A stretch of 64,000 bases of DNA, from positions 248,001 to 312,000 of the forward strand of contig NZ_FOBH01000001.1 in assembly GCF_900109785.1 (NCBI RefSeq), given 5' to 3'. A model generated the notes under the pieces. The model was not told the DNA's origin. It made no database searches and saw only the letters and a list, made by a program, of their open reading frames with translations. Position 1 is the stretch's first letter; each line of letters starts with the position of its first letter. The position numbers and the translations under genes are program-made. The stretch is from Nitrosovibrio tenuis (GTDB lineage Bacteria > Pseudomonadota > Gammaproteobacteria > Burkholderiales > Nitrosomonadaceae). Below, one piece after another: positions 35,251 through 44,720 of the stretch.

Positions 35251-36489
35251 TTGAGAGTTTTTCGGAGTTTCTTTGTCCCTGCAAACCTGCTTTTGATCCT
35301 TGTCCTTGTCTTGGATGCTTCCCTGAATATTGCCTCGGCGCAGGTAAAAGCCGATGGCAAGGAAAAGACAGCAATGGACTGTGTTCCAGTCGGTAACTGG
35401 GTCATACCCGGCGGGGGGCGCATAACCGACACCGATGTCATCGCTCGGGCCGCAAGGCGCTCCGTGGTGCTGCTGGGGGAAATGCATGACAACCCCGATC
35501 ACCACCGCTGGCAATTGCAAATTCTGGCCGCGCTGCATGCAATGCACCCGAACATGGTCCTCGGTTTCGAGATGTTTCCTCGCCGTGTGCAGAAAGCACT
35601 CGATCAGTGGGTAGCAGGCGAACTTTCCGAGTCTCAGTTTCTGGCCGCATCGGACTGGAACGCTGTCTGGAGCACGGATGCAAATCTCTACCTGCCTTTA
35701 TTCCATTTTGCACGCATGAACCGGATTCCCATGGTAGCGCTCAACATCGATACGCGTTTACGGCGGGCGGTTTCCGCGAAGGGCCTCGGCGGCATTCCGG
35801 AGAATGAACGGGAAGGCGTAACAGCCCCCGCTGCACCGAGCACAGCTTATCTTGATTACTTGTTGCCGATTTACGCCGAACACGAACGCGACGGTAGAAA
35901 AAAAGGCGATGCGGCCAAGGATGATCCGGATTTCCGCCGGTTCGTAGAAAGTCAGCAACTTTGGGACCGGGCAATGGCTCAGGCCATACAATCGGCGCTG
36001 GATCGGCCGGATCGGCCAAGTAAGCCTCTTGTGGTGGGAATCATGGGGTCGGGGCATATCAAACATGGTTATGGAGTTCCCCATCAATTGAAGGACCTGC
36101 GTATAACCGACGTCGGCACATTATTGCCCTGGAATAGTGGCAATTCATGTGGAACGCTCATTCCGGGGATAGCCGACTCGGTATTTGGTATTGCACCGGC
36201 GCTGGCTACCTCGCCTGAACCGCCACGGCAGCGTCTGGGTATCCGCTTCGAAATGGCTCAGGATGGCGGCGCTCGCGTGTTACAAGTGGAGAAAGGCAGT
36301 ATTGCCGACGCTGCGGGCATCCGCGACAGTGACCTGATCACCGAAGCAGCAGGTGTGCCGATCAAGCGGCTGGATGATATCGTGAACATCGTCAAACGCC
36401 AGGCGCCCGGTACCTGGCTGCCGCTCAAGCTGAAACGCGGCGGCGAGACCATCGAGATTATCGCCAAGTTCCCGGCGGTGCCGAAATGA
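35251..36489 (+). CDS. ChaN-like haem-binding (Cofac_haem_bdg_2) exported protein with C-terminal PDZ domain
   Basis: The DUF399/ChaN domain (about 60-280) begins RRSVVLLGEMHDNPDHHRWQ and continues NMVLGFEMFPRRVQKALDQW, and has VGIMGSGHIKHGYGVP; ChaN of Campylobacter binds haem through such residues, and Tiki-like peptidases share the fold. A PDZ domain (about 325-410) follows: VLQVEKGSIADAAGIRDSDL and KRLDDIVNIVKR. I take TTG at 35251, which has GGAGGAG 7 bases upstream and gives a clean signal peptide (LLLILVLVLDASLNIASAQ), over ATG at 35224, nine codons earlier with poor spacing. It is probably periplasmic. It overlaps the downstream peptidase gene by 4 bases. Confidence 0.82.
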   Translation: MRVFRSFFVPANLLLILVLVLDASLNIASAQVKADGKEKTAMDCVPVGNWVIPGGGRITDTDVIARAARRSVVLLGEMHDNPDHHRWQLQILAALHAMHPNMVLGFEMFPRRVQKALDQWVAGELSESQFLAASDWNAVWSTDANLYLPLFHFARMNRIPMVALNIDTRLRRAVSAKGLGGIPENEREGVTAPAAPSTAYLDYLLPIYAEHERDGRKKGDAAKDDPDFRRFVESQQLWDRAMAQAIQSALDRPDRPSKPLVVGIMGSGHIKHGYGVPHQLKDLRITDVGTLLPWNSGNSCGTLIPGIADSVFGIAPALATSPEPPRQRLGIRFEMAQDGGARVLQVEKGSIADAAGIRDSDLITEAAGVPIKRLDDIVNIVKRQAPGTWLPLKLKRGGETIEIIAKFPAVPK

Positions 36490-38579
36490 TTTCCATGATG
36501 AAGCAGACAACGGGGTTACACGCCTTTTTTCCGAGGGTCTTCAGGGAAATGGGCGCCATGTTGTTTTTCATTCTTGCGAATCTCATCGCGACAAGTGTAT
36601 CCGCGGCGTCTGGCGGGACGCCAGACGCCAGTGATGTACACGCCGAGGTCCAATATGACATCACCGTGCAGATTGATCCTGTGGGGCGGAAAATTGAAGG
36701 GCGCACCGTCATTACAGCCAACACGCCGGATGAGCTGACGCTGATGCTGGGCCGTCGGTTCGAAGTGATGCATGCACGGATCGATGGTTCGTCGTTGGGT
36801 CCGGCTGCAACCAGCGGAAATATGCGCGGGTGGCGAATCCACGGTGAACAGCAGATACCGCGCCGTATCGAAATGCATTGGCGCGGAGAGTTGGCACCGC
36901 TGGACGCTTCCCTTGATCACCAGCAGACGCTGGGCAGAAATGAACCGGCAAGCAGTGAAGCCGGTACGTTCCTGCCGGATTCCAGCGGCTGGTATCCGTA
37001 TATCGCGGGCAAGCTTGCGAGCTACCGTGTAGCCATCGAGCTTCCAGCCGGGCAGCGGGGTATTGTTGCAGGCCGGCTTATCGAGGAATCCGAATCGGGC
37101 GAGCGATACCGGGCACGTTTTGAGTTTCCGTCCCCGACCGGCGGTATCGATCTGATGGCGGGGCCCTATACTGTCGAATCACGCGGGATGCGCGGGACTG
37201 GAGGTAAACCGATCCAGTTGCGCACTTATTTCCACCGGCAGATAGCGGATCTGGCACCGGCTTACCTTGATGCGGTGAAAGGCTATATCGAGCTCTACGA
37301 GTCATGGGTCGGCGAGTATCCCTTTACGGAATTCAGCGTGGTGTCGAGCCCGACCCCAACGGGTTTCGGCATGCCGACGCTCACTTATCTCGGGATCGAG
37401 GTATTGCGGCTGCCGTTCATCCGCGCCACGTCTCTGGGTCATGAGGTGCTCCACAACTGGTGGGGAAATGGGGTGTATCCCGATTATGCGCGTGGCAACT
37501 GGTCTGAGGGGCTTACCACGTTCATGGCCGACTATGCCTACAAGGAGCGCGAAAGCCCCGAAGCTGCCAGGGAAATGCGACGCGGATGGCTGCGCGACTT
37601 TGCCGCGCTGGCCCCCGGACAGGATGCTCCCCTGACCACCTTTACCTCGCGCACGCATGGGGCGACGCAAATTGTCGGCTACAATAAAGCGGCCATGGTG
37701 TTCCTGATGCTGCGCGACCTGCTCGGGCGCGATACCTTCGACCGGGCGCTCCATGCATTCTGGCGGGAGCAGCGTTTCCGCATTGCGTCCTGGGCGGATT
37801 TGCAGCGCGCGTTCGAAACAGTGTCGGGCCGGGATCTTCGCAGCTTCTTCGATCAGTGGCTCTCACGCCCCGGCGCACCTGCCCTGGTGCTCGCGGAAGC
37901 GAAACGTGCAAGATCAGACTCAGGCCATGTTATTACCGTCGCGCTTGAGCAAGGAACGCCCGCATACCGTTTGCGCGTGCCGGTGGCTATCCGCACAGAG
38001 GGAGGCGAGGAATTTCGCACGCTTGACCTGGAAAGCGCACGCCAGGTATTTACATTCGACGTCCATAATAAACCCCTTGAAGTGATCCTTGACCCCGATC
38101 TGCGATTATTCCGCCGTTTGAAATCTGACGAGGCGCCACCGATTCTGCGCCAGATCATGGTAGACCGGACCACAGTAACCGTTCTGCTTCCGGAAAGCGG
38201 CGAGGCGCGCAATGCCGCGGAGACACTTGCCACGAAGCTTCAGAACCGTGCGCCGAAATTGGTTGCGTCAGACAAGCTGCCGGCTGCACCGTCAGTAGTG
38301 ATCGGATTGCGGGATCAGGTTGACGCATGGCTGGCAAAAAATAAATTGCCAGAGCGGCCTGAGATCGTTGCAGGCAAGGGTTCGGCCGAGGCCTGGACGT
38401 TGAGCCGCTCCGATGGTGTGACGCTTGCGGTGGTATCTGCGCGGGATGCCGCCTCGCTTGCGGCCCTGACGCGGCCTCTGCCACATTACGGGCGCCAGAG
38501 CTACGTCGTCTTCGAGGACGCAAAAATGATTGGCCGCGGCGCCTGGCCCACCCGGGCGCAAGCGGTGAAGATCGATTAG
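36486..38579 (+). CDS. M1-family-like zinc aminopeptidase, exported
   Basis: A 697-residue protein with a signal or membrane segment near residues 18-40 (AMLFFILANLIATSVSA). The M1 (gluzincin) site is GHEVLHNWWGN with HExxH, and the third ligand Glu is in WSEGLTTFMADY 18 residues later. The family's GxMEN exopeptidase motif is not clear; the corresponding strand reads TGFGMPTLTYLG, so aminopeptidase activity is not assured. The C-terminal 200 residues (after the about residue 460 helix) have no clear domain. The ATGA overlap with the ChaN-PDZ gene suggests they act together in the periplasm. Confidence 0.82.
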   Translation: MISMMKQTTGLHAFFPRVFREMGAMLFFILANLIATSVSAASGGTPDASDVHAEVQYDITVQIDPVGRKIEGRTVITANTPDELTLMLGRRFEVMHARIDGSSLGPAATSGNMRGWRIHGEQQIPRRIEMHWRGELAPLDASLDHQQTLGRNEPASSEAGTFLPDSSGWYPYIAGKLASYRVAIELPAGQRGIVAGRLIEESESGERYRARFEFPSPTGGIDLMAGPYTVESRGMRGTGGKPIQLRTYFHRQIADLAPAYLDAVKGYIELYESWVGEYPFTEFSVVSSPTPTGFGMPTLTYLGIEVLRLPFIRATSLGHEVLHNWWGNGVYPDYARGNWSEGLTTFMADYAYKERESPEAAREMRRGWLRDFAALAPGQDAPLTTFTSRTHGATQIVGYNKAAMVFLMLRDLLGRDTFDRALHAFWREQRFRIASWADLQRAFETVSGRDLRSFFDQWLSRPGAPALVLAEAKRARSDSGHVITVALEQGTPAYRLRVPVAIRTEGGEEFRTLDLESARQVFTFDVHNKPLEVILDPDLRLFRRLKSDEAPPILRQIMVDRTTVTVLLPESGEARNAAETLATKLQNRAPKLVASDKLPAAPSVVIGLRDQVDAWLAKNKLPERPEIVAGKGSAEAWTLSRSDGVTLAVVSARDAASLAALTRPLPHYGRQSYVVFEDAKMIGRGAWPTRAQAVKID

Positions 38580-38705
38580 CGAATCTGAAACGGCTTGCGA
38601 AGCCGTCGCGAGGTACCTTGGCAATTCGCTCTATAACACAACCTAAACCGCGAGCATGGCAGGGCAGCGTTGAAGGAACTAATCAGCCCGCCGCATATCA
38701 CAGAG

Positions 38706-38738
38706 AAGCCCGGTCAGTCGCCGGGCTTTCTTTTTTTC
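38706..38738 (+). terminator. rho-independent terminator after the chaN/M1 unit
   Basis: AAGCCCGG (38706-38713) pairs with CCGGGCTT (38721-38728) around a 7-base loop and is followed by a T-rich tract to 38737. A second hairpin, ACGGCTT/AAGCCGT (38590-38606), lies just after the stop codon but has no T-run. Confidence 0.88.
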
Positions 38739-38810
38739 CCGACTTGAGAATGGGTTTTTTGTTAAAATGCTCCTAATTTCTTAATTTTTTGTTTCTTTTT
38801 GGAGTATTGA

Positions 38811-39236
38811 ATGCCTGTCGAGAGAACGTTGTCCATCATAAAACCCGACGCGGTGGCAAAAAACATAATTGGTAAGATTTATTCCCGTTTTGAGGATAAC
38901 GGCTTGAAAATAATTGCGGCACGCATGCTGCATCTTTCGCAGGCGGATGCGGAAGGTTTTTATGCTGTGCATCGCAGCCGGCCATTTTTTAATGATCTGG
39001 TGAAGTTCATGATTTCCGGACCGGTGGTGGTGCAGGTACTCGAGGGTGAAGACGCAATTAAAAAGAACCGCGATCTGATGGGTGCGACTGATCCCAAAAA
39101 GGCCGAGAAAGGAACGATTCGGGCTGATTTTGCCGACAGCATCGATGCCAACGCGGTACATGGGTCCGACGCTATAGAAACGGCGGCGGTCGAGATTGCC
39201 TATTTTTTCCCGTCGCTTAACATTTATTCCCGGTAA
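38811..39236 (+). CDS. ndk: nucleoside diphosphate kinase
   Basis: A 141-residue Ndk that moves the gamma phosphate of ATP to nucleoside diphosphates by a phospho-His intermediate. [18 protein letters not shown] at the start and [12 protein letters not shown] with the catalytic His near residue 117 are family signatures. GRSRPFF-like segment [14 protein letters not shown] is the nucleotide-binding helix. TTTTTGGAG lies before the ATG. It is upstream of rlmN with 22 bases between, as in many betaproteobacteria. Confidence 0.97.
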   Translation: MPVERTLSIIKPDAVAKNIIGKIYSRFEDNGLKIIAARMLHLSQADAEGFYAVHRSRPFFNDLVKFMISGPVVVQVLEGEDAIKKNRDLMGATDPKKAEKGTIRADFADSIDANAVHGSDAIETAAVEIAYFFPSLNIYSR

Positions 39237-39258
39237 AGCGGATAATCGGCTCAACACC

Positions 39259-40356
39259 ATGAGCGTCAATCTCCTCGATTTCGATGCGAAAGCACTCGTC
39301 GGTTTCTGTGCGGAAATCGGCGAAAAGCCGTTCCGTGCCCGACAGTTGCTGCGCTGGATACACCGGTTGGGCGAGGCGGATTTTGCCGGGATGAGTGATT
39401 TGGCCAAAGGACTGCGCGACAAGCTTTCGGTGACCGCCGTGATTGAGCCACCCCGGCTTATCGGAGCTCATACTGCCGCGGATGGCACACGGAAATGGCT
39501 ACTGTCGGTAGGGGCTGGTAACGGCATAGAGACTGTCTTCATACCTGAAACCAGCCGCGGCACACTATGTGTTTCCAGTCAGGTCGGTTGTGCGCTGGCA
39601 TGTACTTTCTGTTCCACCGGCCGGCAGGGATTCAACCGAAACCTGACGGTCGCGGAAATTATTGGCCAGCTGTGGTGGGCTAATAAAACGCTGGCGGAAG
39701 AGTTCGAGGGAGAGCCTGCCCGAGACCGTGCGGTCACCAACGTAGTCATGATGGGCATGGGCGAGCCACTGGCCAATTTTGAAAATGTCGTGACGGCGCT
39801 CGATCTGATGCTGGATGACAATGCCTATGGGCTTTCGCGGCGGCGTGTAACGGTGAGTACTTCCGGCCTGGTACCGGCAATGGATCGTCTGCGCGAGCGC
39901 TGCCCGGTGGCGCTGGCGGTATCTTTGCATGCTCCCAATGATGCTTTGCGCGATCAGCTGGTTCCCATTAACCGGAAATATCCGATCAAGGAGCTTCTGG
40001 CGGCCTGCAACCGTTATCTTCAAGCTGCGCCGCGGGATTTCATCACCTTTGAATATGTCATGCTGGATGGCGTCAATGACAGTATGGCGCATGCGCACGA
40101 ATTGGTGAAGCTGGCGGCAGACGTACCCTGCAAGTTCAATCTGATTCCGTTCAATGCTTTTCCCGATTCCGGCTATAAACGTTCGTCACCCGACGCAGTG
40201 TGCCGCTTCAGGGATGTCCTCATGCGGGCCGGGCTGGTGACAACGGTGCGCAAAACTCGTGGTGATGATATTGACGCAGCTTGCGGTCAGCTTGCCGGAA
40301 AAGTGCTTGATAAGACCCGGCGGACAAGCCGCGCATTGATGAATGCTGCACGATGA
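39259..40356 (+). CDS. rlmN: dual-specificity 23S rRNA/tRNA adenine-C2 methyltransferase RlmN
   Basis: RlmN methylates C2 of A2503 in 23S rRNA and A37 in some tRNAs using radical SAM chemistry. The 365-residue chain has [20 protein letters not shown] with the C-x3-C-x2-C cluster ligands, [10 protein letters not shown], and C-terminal [20 protein letters not shown] with the catalytic Cys. The ATG at 39259 is preferred because family homology begins there ([10 protein letters not shown]); the frame stays open 21 codons further upstream into ndk. Confidence 0.96.
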   Translation: MSVNLLDFDAKALVGFCAEIGEKPFRARQLLRWIHRLGEADFAGMSDLAKGLRDKLSVTAVIEPPRLIGAHTAADGTRKWLLSVGAGNGIETVFIPETSRGTLCVSSQVGCALACTFCSTGRQGFNRNLTVAEIIGQLWWANKTLAEEFEGEPARDRAVTNVVMMGMGEPLANFENVVTALDLMLDDNAYGLSRRRVTVSTSGLVPAMDRLRERCPVALAVSLHAPNDALRDQLVPINRKYPIKELLAACNRYLQAAPRDFITFEYVMLDGVNDSMAHAHELVKLAADVPCKFNLIPFNAFPDSGYKRSSPDAVCRFRDVLMRAGLVTTVRKTRGDDIDAACGQLAGKVLDKTRRTSRALMNAAR

Positions 40357-40366
40357 GGCGGATCAT

Positions 40367-40462
40367 ATGAACCTCGCTTCAGCATTATTGCTGTTTTACG
40401 CATCTTACCTTTTGAGATCGATTTCCGGAACTTTGTCAAGCAGTACCTGTGCCATGCAATGA
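40367..40462 (+). CDS. possible 31-residue hydrophobic peptide between rlmN and rodZ
   Basis: ATG at 40367 with GAGG upstream opens a 31-codon frame: MNLASALLLFYASYLLRSIS, then GTLSSSTCAMQ. It has a short hydrophobic helix and a Cys, as in a lipoprotein signal. In related bacteria a PilF-type lipoprotein gene often sits between rlmN and rodZ. This could be a relic of its start, a genuine small membrane peptide, or chance. Confidence 0.2.
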   Translation: MNLASALLLFYASYLLRSISGTLSSSTCAMQ

Positions 40463-40474
40463 GGGGTTCAAGTC

Positions 40475-41488
40475 ATGGATTCTTCTGATCACAACGGGGC
40501 CATTCATTCAGCGGGAGCAGGAGCGGCCCCGGCGGAAGAGGGTCCGGGCCAATTATTGCGTGCTGCGCGCTTGGAGCGCGGCTTGAGTATCGAGGATGTT
40601 GCACGGCAATTACGGCTATCCGTGCGACAGGTTACCGCGCTGGAGGAGGATGATTACAGCAAGCTTTCAAGCGCCACATTTTTGCGCGGATTCATCCGCA
40701 ATTATGCCAAGCTGTTGCAGATGGACGCAAAGCCCTTGTTACAACGAATACAGGAGTCGCTTCCGCCGCCTCAAACGCAAACCATCTCGTATCAGAATGA
40801 AGGAATTCCATTTCCTTCCGGTCGAAATCGGGGGAAGCGCAACCTGATCATCGGTGCGGTGATCTTTATGGCGCTGTTACTGCTGATTTATGAAATTTAC
40901 CGGGGCAATGAAGTCAATATGGAAAAGCGGCAAACGGATGTGAGAGCTGAAACCGGAACCCGGACTGAGCCATCTGACATAGCGGCGCCACAGTTTCAAT
41001 CGTCGCCCGCAACCGCTACGAACCGCGTAGTCGAGGCTGACGTTCCGCCAGCGGCCAAAGCGGACGTGCCGCCTGCTAAGTGGGCCGAAGCTCCGGTAAT
41101 TGAAAAAAAACCTGCTACCCCGCCTTCGGCGCAGCAAATCTCCCCATCTGCAACCGCTCCTAAACCAGCAATTGCCCTTCCGCCGAAATTAGCGAGTTCT
41201 GAACCGGAAAATGCAGCCATTGTACGGGAATTGGCGGATAACGGGGAGAATGTCATGCGTTTGTCATTTGAAGGCGATGCGTGGGTTGAAATCAAGGATA
41301 GCAGGGGCAAACTGCTTCTCTCGCGGATAAACCCTCGTGGTACCCAGCAAGTGGTGCACGGCAAGCCGCCATTCTCTCTAACGGTCGGCAACGCGGCCGA
41401 AGTGAAGCTGGTCTACAATAACAAGCCGGTTGACCTTGCGCCGTACACCAATGCGTATGGCGGAACGGCGCGTTTATCGCTCGAGTAA
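40475..41488 (+). CDS. rodZ: RodZ-like cytoskeletal helix-turn-helix membrane protein
   Basis: A 337-residue protein. The N-terminal Cro-like helix-turn-helix (about 25-95: GQLLRAARLERGLSIEDVA and LSVRQVTALEEDDY) is the MreB-binding part of RodZ. A single membrane helix (LIIGAVIFMALLLLIYEIY) follows near residue 130. A Pro/Ala-rich linker with repeats of ADVPPAK leads to the periplasmic DUF4115 domain (FEGDAWVEIKDSRGKLLLS, then GNAAEVKLVYNNKPVDL). RodZ anchors MreB filaments to the elongasome that builds the lateral wall. It precedes ispG, a conserved pairing. Confidence 0.9.
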   Translation: MDSSDHNGAIHSAGAGAAPAEEGPGQLLRAARLERGLSIEDVARQLRLSVRQVTALEEDDYSKLSSATFLRGFIRNYAKLLQMDAKPLLQRIQESLPPPQTQTISYQNEGIPFPSGRNRGKRNLIIGAVIFMALLLLIYEIYRGNEVNMEKRQTDVRAETGTRTEPSDIAAPQFQSSPATATNRVVEADVPPAAKADVPPAKWAEAPVIEKKPATPPSAQQISPSATAPKPAIALPPKLASSEPENAAIVRELADNGENVMRLSFEGDAWVEIKDSRGKLLLSRINPRGTQQVVHGKPPFSLTVGNAAEVKLVYNNKPVDLAPYTNAYGGTARLSLE

Positions 41489-41533
41489 TACTCCGAATAG
41501 TATTTCCACCTTTATACAACTCTCATACTTATT

Positions 41534-42778
41534 ATGACTATGTCACAGAATGGTTTTCCGTCACGCAGGAACAGTGTCGGCGTGCGGGTAGGCAAGATCA
41601 CTATTGGCGGCAGCGCGCCCGTGGTGGTGCAATCCATGACCAATACGGATACGGAAAATGAAGTTGCCACCGCGGTGCAGGTGGCGCAACTGGCGCGCGC
41701 GGGATCGGAGCTGGTGCGAATTACCGTCAATACCGCCGCAGCCGCCCAGGCGGTGCCAGCAATCCGCTCGCGCCTCGACGACATGGGCTGTGATGTGCCG
41801 CTGATCGGCGATTTTCATTTCAACGGTCACAAATTGGTCACCGAGTACCCCGATTGTGCGAAAGCCCTGGCTAAATACCGCATCAATCCGGGCAACGTGG
41901 GGCATGGCAAAAAACGCGACGAGCAATTTTCCATTCTGATTGATACCGCCTGCAAATATGACAAACCGGTGCGTATCGGGGTCAACTGGGGCAGTCTTGA
42001 CCCCGAGCTTCTGGTGCGCATGATGGACGAGAATGCACGTTCCAGCGATCCCAAGGATGCATCGGTTGTGATGCGCGAGGCACTGATTACCTCTGCGCTG
42101 CAAAGCGCAGCCAGGGCGGAAGAGATCGGATTGGGGCGCGATAAGATCATATTGTCCTGCAAGATGAGCGGCGTAAGAGACCTGATCTCTGTTTATCGTG
42201 ACCTCGCGGCGCAGTGTGATTATGCACTGCATCTCGGACTGACCGAAGCAGGCATGGGATCCAAGGGAATCGTTGCTTCTACCGCCGCATTATCTGTGCT
42301 GCTTCTTCAAGGCATAGGGGATACCATCCGTATATCACTGACTCCTGAACCTGGCGGGGATCGTGCACGCGAGGTGATCGTGGCGCAGGAGATCCTGCAA
42401 ACCACGGGGTTGCGCGCCTTTGTACCGCTGGTGGCGGCATGCCCGGGCTGCGGGCGCACCACCAGCACATATTTCCAGGAGCTTGCGGAAAGTATTCAGG
42501 GCTACGTTCGCGATCAGATGCTGGTATGGCGTGAACAATACGATGGCGTGGAAAACATGACTTTGGCGGTGATGGGATGTGTGGTCAATGGTCCAGGCGA
42601 AAGCAAGCATGCCAACATCGGCATCAGTCTGCCCGGATCGGGAGAGAGGCCGGTGGCGCCTGTATTCGTGGATGGGCAAAAATCCGTAACCTTGAAAGGC
42701 GATAACATCGCAGGGGAGTTTCGCCAGATTGTAGATGAATATGTGCAGATGAAATACCCGAAGAAATCAGTGCAATGA
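41534..42778 (+). CDS. ispG: 4-hydroxy-3-methylbut-2-en-1-yl diphosphate synthase IspG
   Basis: IspG performs the penultimate step of the MEP isoprenoid pathway, reducing MEcPP to HMBPP with a [4Fe-4S] cluster. The 414-residue protein has the TIM-barrel start ([24 protein letters not shown]) and the C-terminal cluster domain with [12 protein letters not shown] and [19 protein letters not shown], supplying three Cys and a Glu. ATG at 41534 or 41540 could begin it. The stop overlaps the hisS start by 4 bases. Confidence 0.97.
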   Translation: MTMSQNGFPSRRNSVGVRVGKITIGGSAPVVVQSMTNTDTENEVATAVQVAQLARAGSELVRITVNTAAAAQAVPAIRSRLDDMGCDVPLIGDFHFNGHKLVTEYPDCAKALAKYRINPGNVGHGKKRDEQFSILIDTACKYDKPVRIGVNWGSLDPELLVRMMDENARSSDPKDASVVMREALITSALQSAARAEEIGLGRDKIILSCKMSGVRDLISVYRDLAAQCDYALHLGLTEAGMGSKGIVASTAALSVLLLQGIGDTIRISLTPEPGGDRAREVIVAQEILQTTGLRAFVPLVAACPGCGRTTSTYFQELAESIQGYVRDQMLVWREQYDGVENMTLAVMGCVVNGPGESKHANIGISLPGSGERPVAPVFVDGQKSVTLKGDNIAGEFRQIVDEYVQMKYPKKSVQ

Positions 42779-44040
42779 CCACCCGCACCATACAGGCCAT
42801 TCGCGGGATGAACGACATCCTGCCTGATCAGATACACCTTTGGGAGTTTTTCGAGCAGACTGTGCGTGACTGGATGGCCGCCTATGGTTACCGCAACATA
42901 CGCATGCCGATTGTCGAGCAGACCGATTTATTCGTGCGCTCGATCGGTGCGGTGACCGATATTGTCGAGAAAGAGATGTATTCCTTTCTGGATAGTCTCA
43001 ATGGCGACAGTTTGACACTACGTCCGGAAGGAACCGCGTCGTGTGTGCGCGCAGTATTGGAACACAATCTGCTCTATGCGGGACCACAAAGGCTGTACTA
43101 TTCCGGTCCGATGTTTCGCCACGAGCGTCCGCAAAAAGGCCGATACCGGCAGTTCAGTCAGGTCGGCGTCGAAGCGCTGGGATTTGCCGGCCCGGACATC
43201 GATGCCGAGCTCATTGTCATGTGCGCCGAATTATGGAAAAAGTTGGGTATTTTCGATGTACGTCTGGAAATAGGCACGCTTGGCAGTGCTGCATCACGCT
43301 CCTTGCACCGGACGCGCTTGATTGCATACCTGGAGCAGCACCTGGGAAAACTGGATGACGATGCCGGTAGAAGGCTGCACAGTAATCCATTACGAATACT
43401 CGACAGCAAAAACCCCGAAATGAGGGAAATCATCGAGGGCGCTCCACGGTTGCTGGATGACCTGGATGAGGATTCACTGGCGCATTTCGAGGAATTGCAG
43501 CGGATTCTTCGTGATCAGGAAATAGACTTTGATATCAATCCGAGACTCGTGAGAGGATTGGATTATTATAATCGCACGGTATTCGAATGGGTGACGGGCA
43601 AGCTCGGTGCCCAAGGCACGGTATGTGCGGGCGGCCGTTATGACGGATTGGTGGAACAAATAGGCGGTAAACCCTCGCCCGCATGCGGCTTTGCCATGGG
43701 GGTGGAGCGTGTGCTGGCACTGATGGTGGAATGCGGCGGCGAGATTGCGCATCCAGTGCCCGATGCTTATGTTATCCATCAGGGTGAGCTTGCGGATGGG
43801 TTCGCGTGGAAGACAGCCAGGCATTTACGGGACGGAGGGTTGAAAACGATTCTGCATTGCGGTAACGGTGGCTTCAAGGCTCAAATGAAAAAAGCCGATG
43901 CCAGTGGAGCACGCTTTGCCGTCATTATCGGTGATGATGAAGCCCAAGCCGGTGAGATCAGCATCAAGCCGTTGCGTGAAGCGGCCGCGCAGGTAAGGGT
44001 CGGGTTGGCGGAAGCCGCGGATTTGCTCAAGAGAGCATAA
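42775..44040 (+). CDS. hisS: histidyl-tRNA synthetase
   Basis: A 421-residue class II synthetase charging tRNA-His. Motif 1 region is [15 protein letters not shown]; motif 2 is [20 protein letters not shown]; histidine-binding segments are [15 protein letters not shown] and GGRYDGLV; motif 3 is [15 protein letters not shown]. The C-terminal anticodon-binding domain covers about 330-421. Its start codon overlaps the ispG stop (ATGA). It is followed after 20 bases by the yfgM gene. Confidence 0.98.
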   Translation: MTTRTIQAIRGMNDILPDQIHLWEFFEQTVRDWMAAYGYRNIRMPIVEQTDLFVRSIGAVTDIVEKEMYSFLDSLNGDSLTLRPEGTASCVRAVLEHNLLYAGPQRLYYSGPMFRHERPQKGRYRQFSQVGVEALGFAGPDIDAELIVMCAELWKKLGIFDVRLEIGTLGSAASRSLHRTRLIAYLEQHLGKLDDDAGRRLHSNPLRILDSKNPEMREIIEGAPRLLDDLDEDSLAHFEELQRILRDQEIDFDINPRLVRGLDYYNRTVFEWVTGKLGAQGTVCAGGRYDGLVEQIGGKPSPACGFAMGVERVLALMVECGGEIAHPVPDAYVIHQGELADGFAWKTARHLRDGGLKTILHCGNGGFKAQMKKADASGARFAVIIGDDEAQAGEISIKPLREAAAQVRVGLAEAADLLKRA

Positions 44041-44060
44041 CTGAATTTTTAGGAACTGAA

Positions 44061-44699
44061 ATGGCCGTATACGATCTGGAAGAGCAGGAAAAAATAGATA
44101 CGCTGAAATCCTGGTGGAATACCTATGGCACCCTGGTGACCGTGTTGGTGGCGGCTTTTGCCGCAGGTATAGCGGGCGTCCAGGCTTGGAATTACTATCA
44201 GAAGCAGAAGACCGAACAGGCTGCGGAACTGTATGATTCAGTGCTTCAGGTCCAGGGAAGCGGAGATCCCAAGAAGATCGGCGATGCGGCTCGGCTGCTT
44301 ATGGAGGGTTTTCCCTCCAGCGGATACGCGGCGCGTGCAGCGCTCATCTCGGCCCGCGCGAATTTCGATAATGGTGACCTGCAAAATGCCAAAAGCCGCC
44401 TGCAATGGATTCTAGATAACAGCAAGGAAGATGAGTTGAAAGATCTTGTACGGTTGCGGCTGGCAGGCGTTTTGCTGGATGAGAAAAAATACCCTGAAGC
44501 GCTGAGCCTGCTGGAAACCCGGCATGGCGAATCTTTCGACAGCCTCTATGCTGATCTCAAAGGCGACATCCTCAGCGCGACGGGCAAGATTGCCGAAGCC
44601 CGCGCTGCCTACCAGACTGCACTCGACAAAATGGGCGTAAAAGGCACCTATCACAATATCGTTCAAATGAAGCTCGATGCCCTCCAAACTGCCGGATAG
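44061..44699 (+). CDS. yfgM: YfgM-like ancillary SecYEG translocon subunit (TPR)
   Basis: A 212-residue protein with the YfgM N-terminus (DLEEQEKIDTLKSWWNTYG), one membrane helix near 21-43 (LVTVLVAAFAAGIAGVQAW), and a periplasmic TPR-like helical region (LISARANFDNGDLQNAKSRL and similar). In E. coli YfgM joins PpiD at the Sec translocon and helps periplasmic chaperoning. Placed between hisS and bamB, as in E. coli. AGGAAC is 8 bases before the ATG. Confidence 0.92.
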   Translation: MAVYDLEEQEKIDTLKSWWNTYGTLVTVLVAAFAAGIAGVQAWNYYQKQKTEQAAELYDSVLQVQGSGDPKKIGDAARLLMEGFPSSGYAARAALISARANFDNGDLQNAKSRLQWILDNSKEDELKDLVRLRLAGVLLDEKKYPEALSLLETRHGESFDSLYADLKGDILSATGKIAEARAAYQTALDKMGVKGTYHNIVQMKLDALQTAG

Positions 44700-44720
44700 G
44701 CGGCTGCTTTCCCAGCTCAG

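Noticed and set aside
38590-38606. hairpin ACGGCTT/AAGCCGT as a terminator
   Set aside because: No T-run follows and a far stronger terminator with a T-tract lies at 38706-38738.
39565-40098. 177-residue minus-strand frame
   Set aside because: Lies opposite the radical-SAM core of rlmN and resembles no family.
41561-42232. 223-residue frame on the minus strand
   Set aside because: It is fully antisense to ispG, which has intact family motifs; no independent domain is visible.
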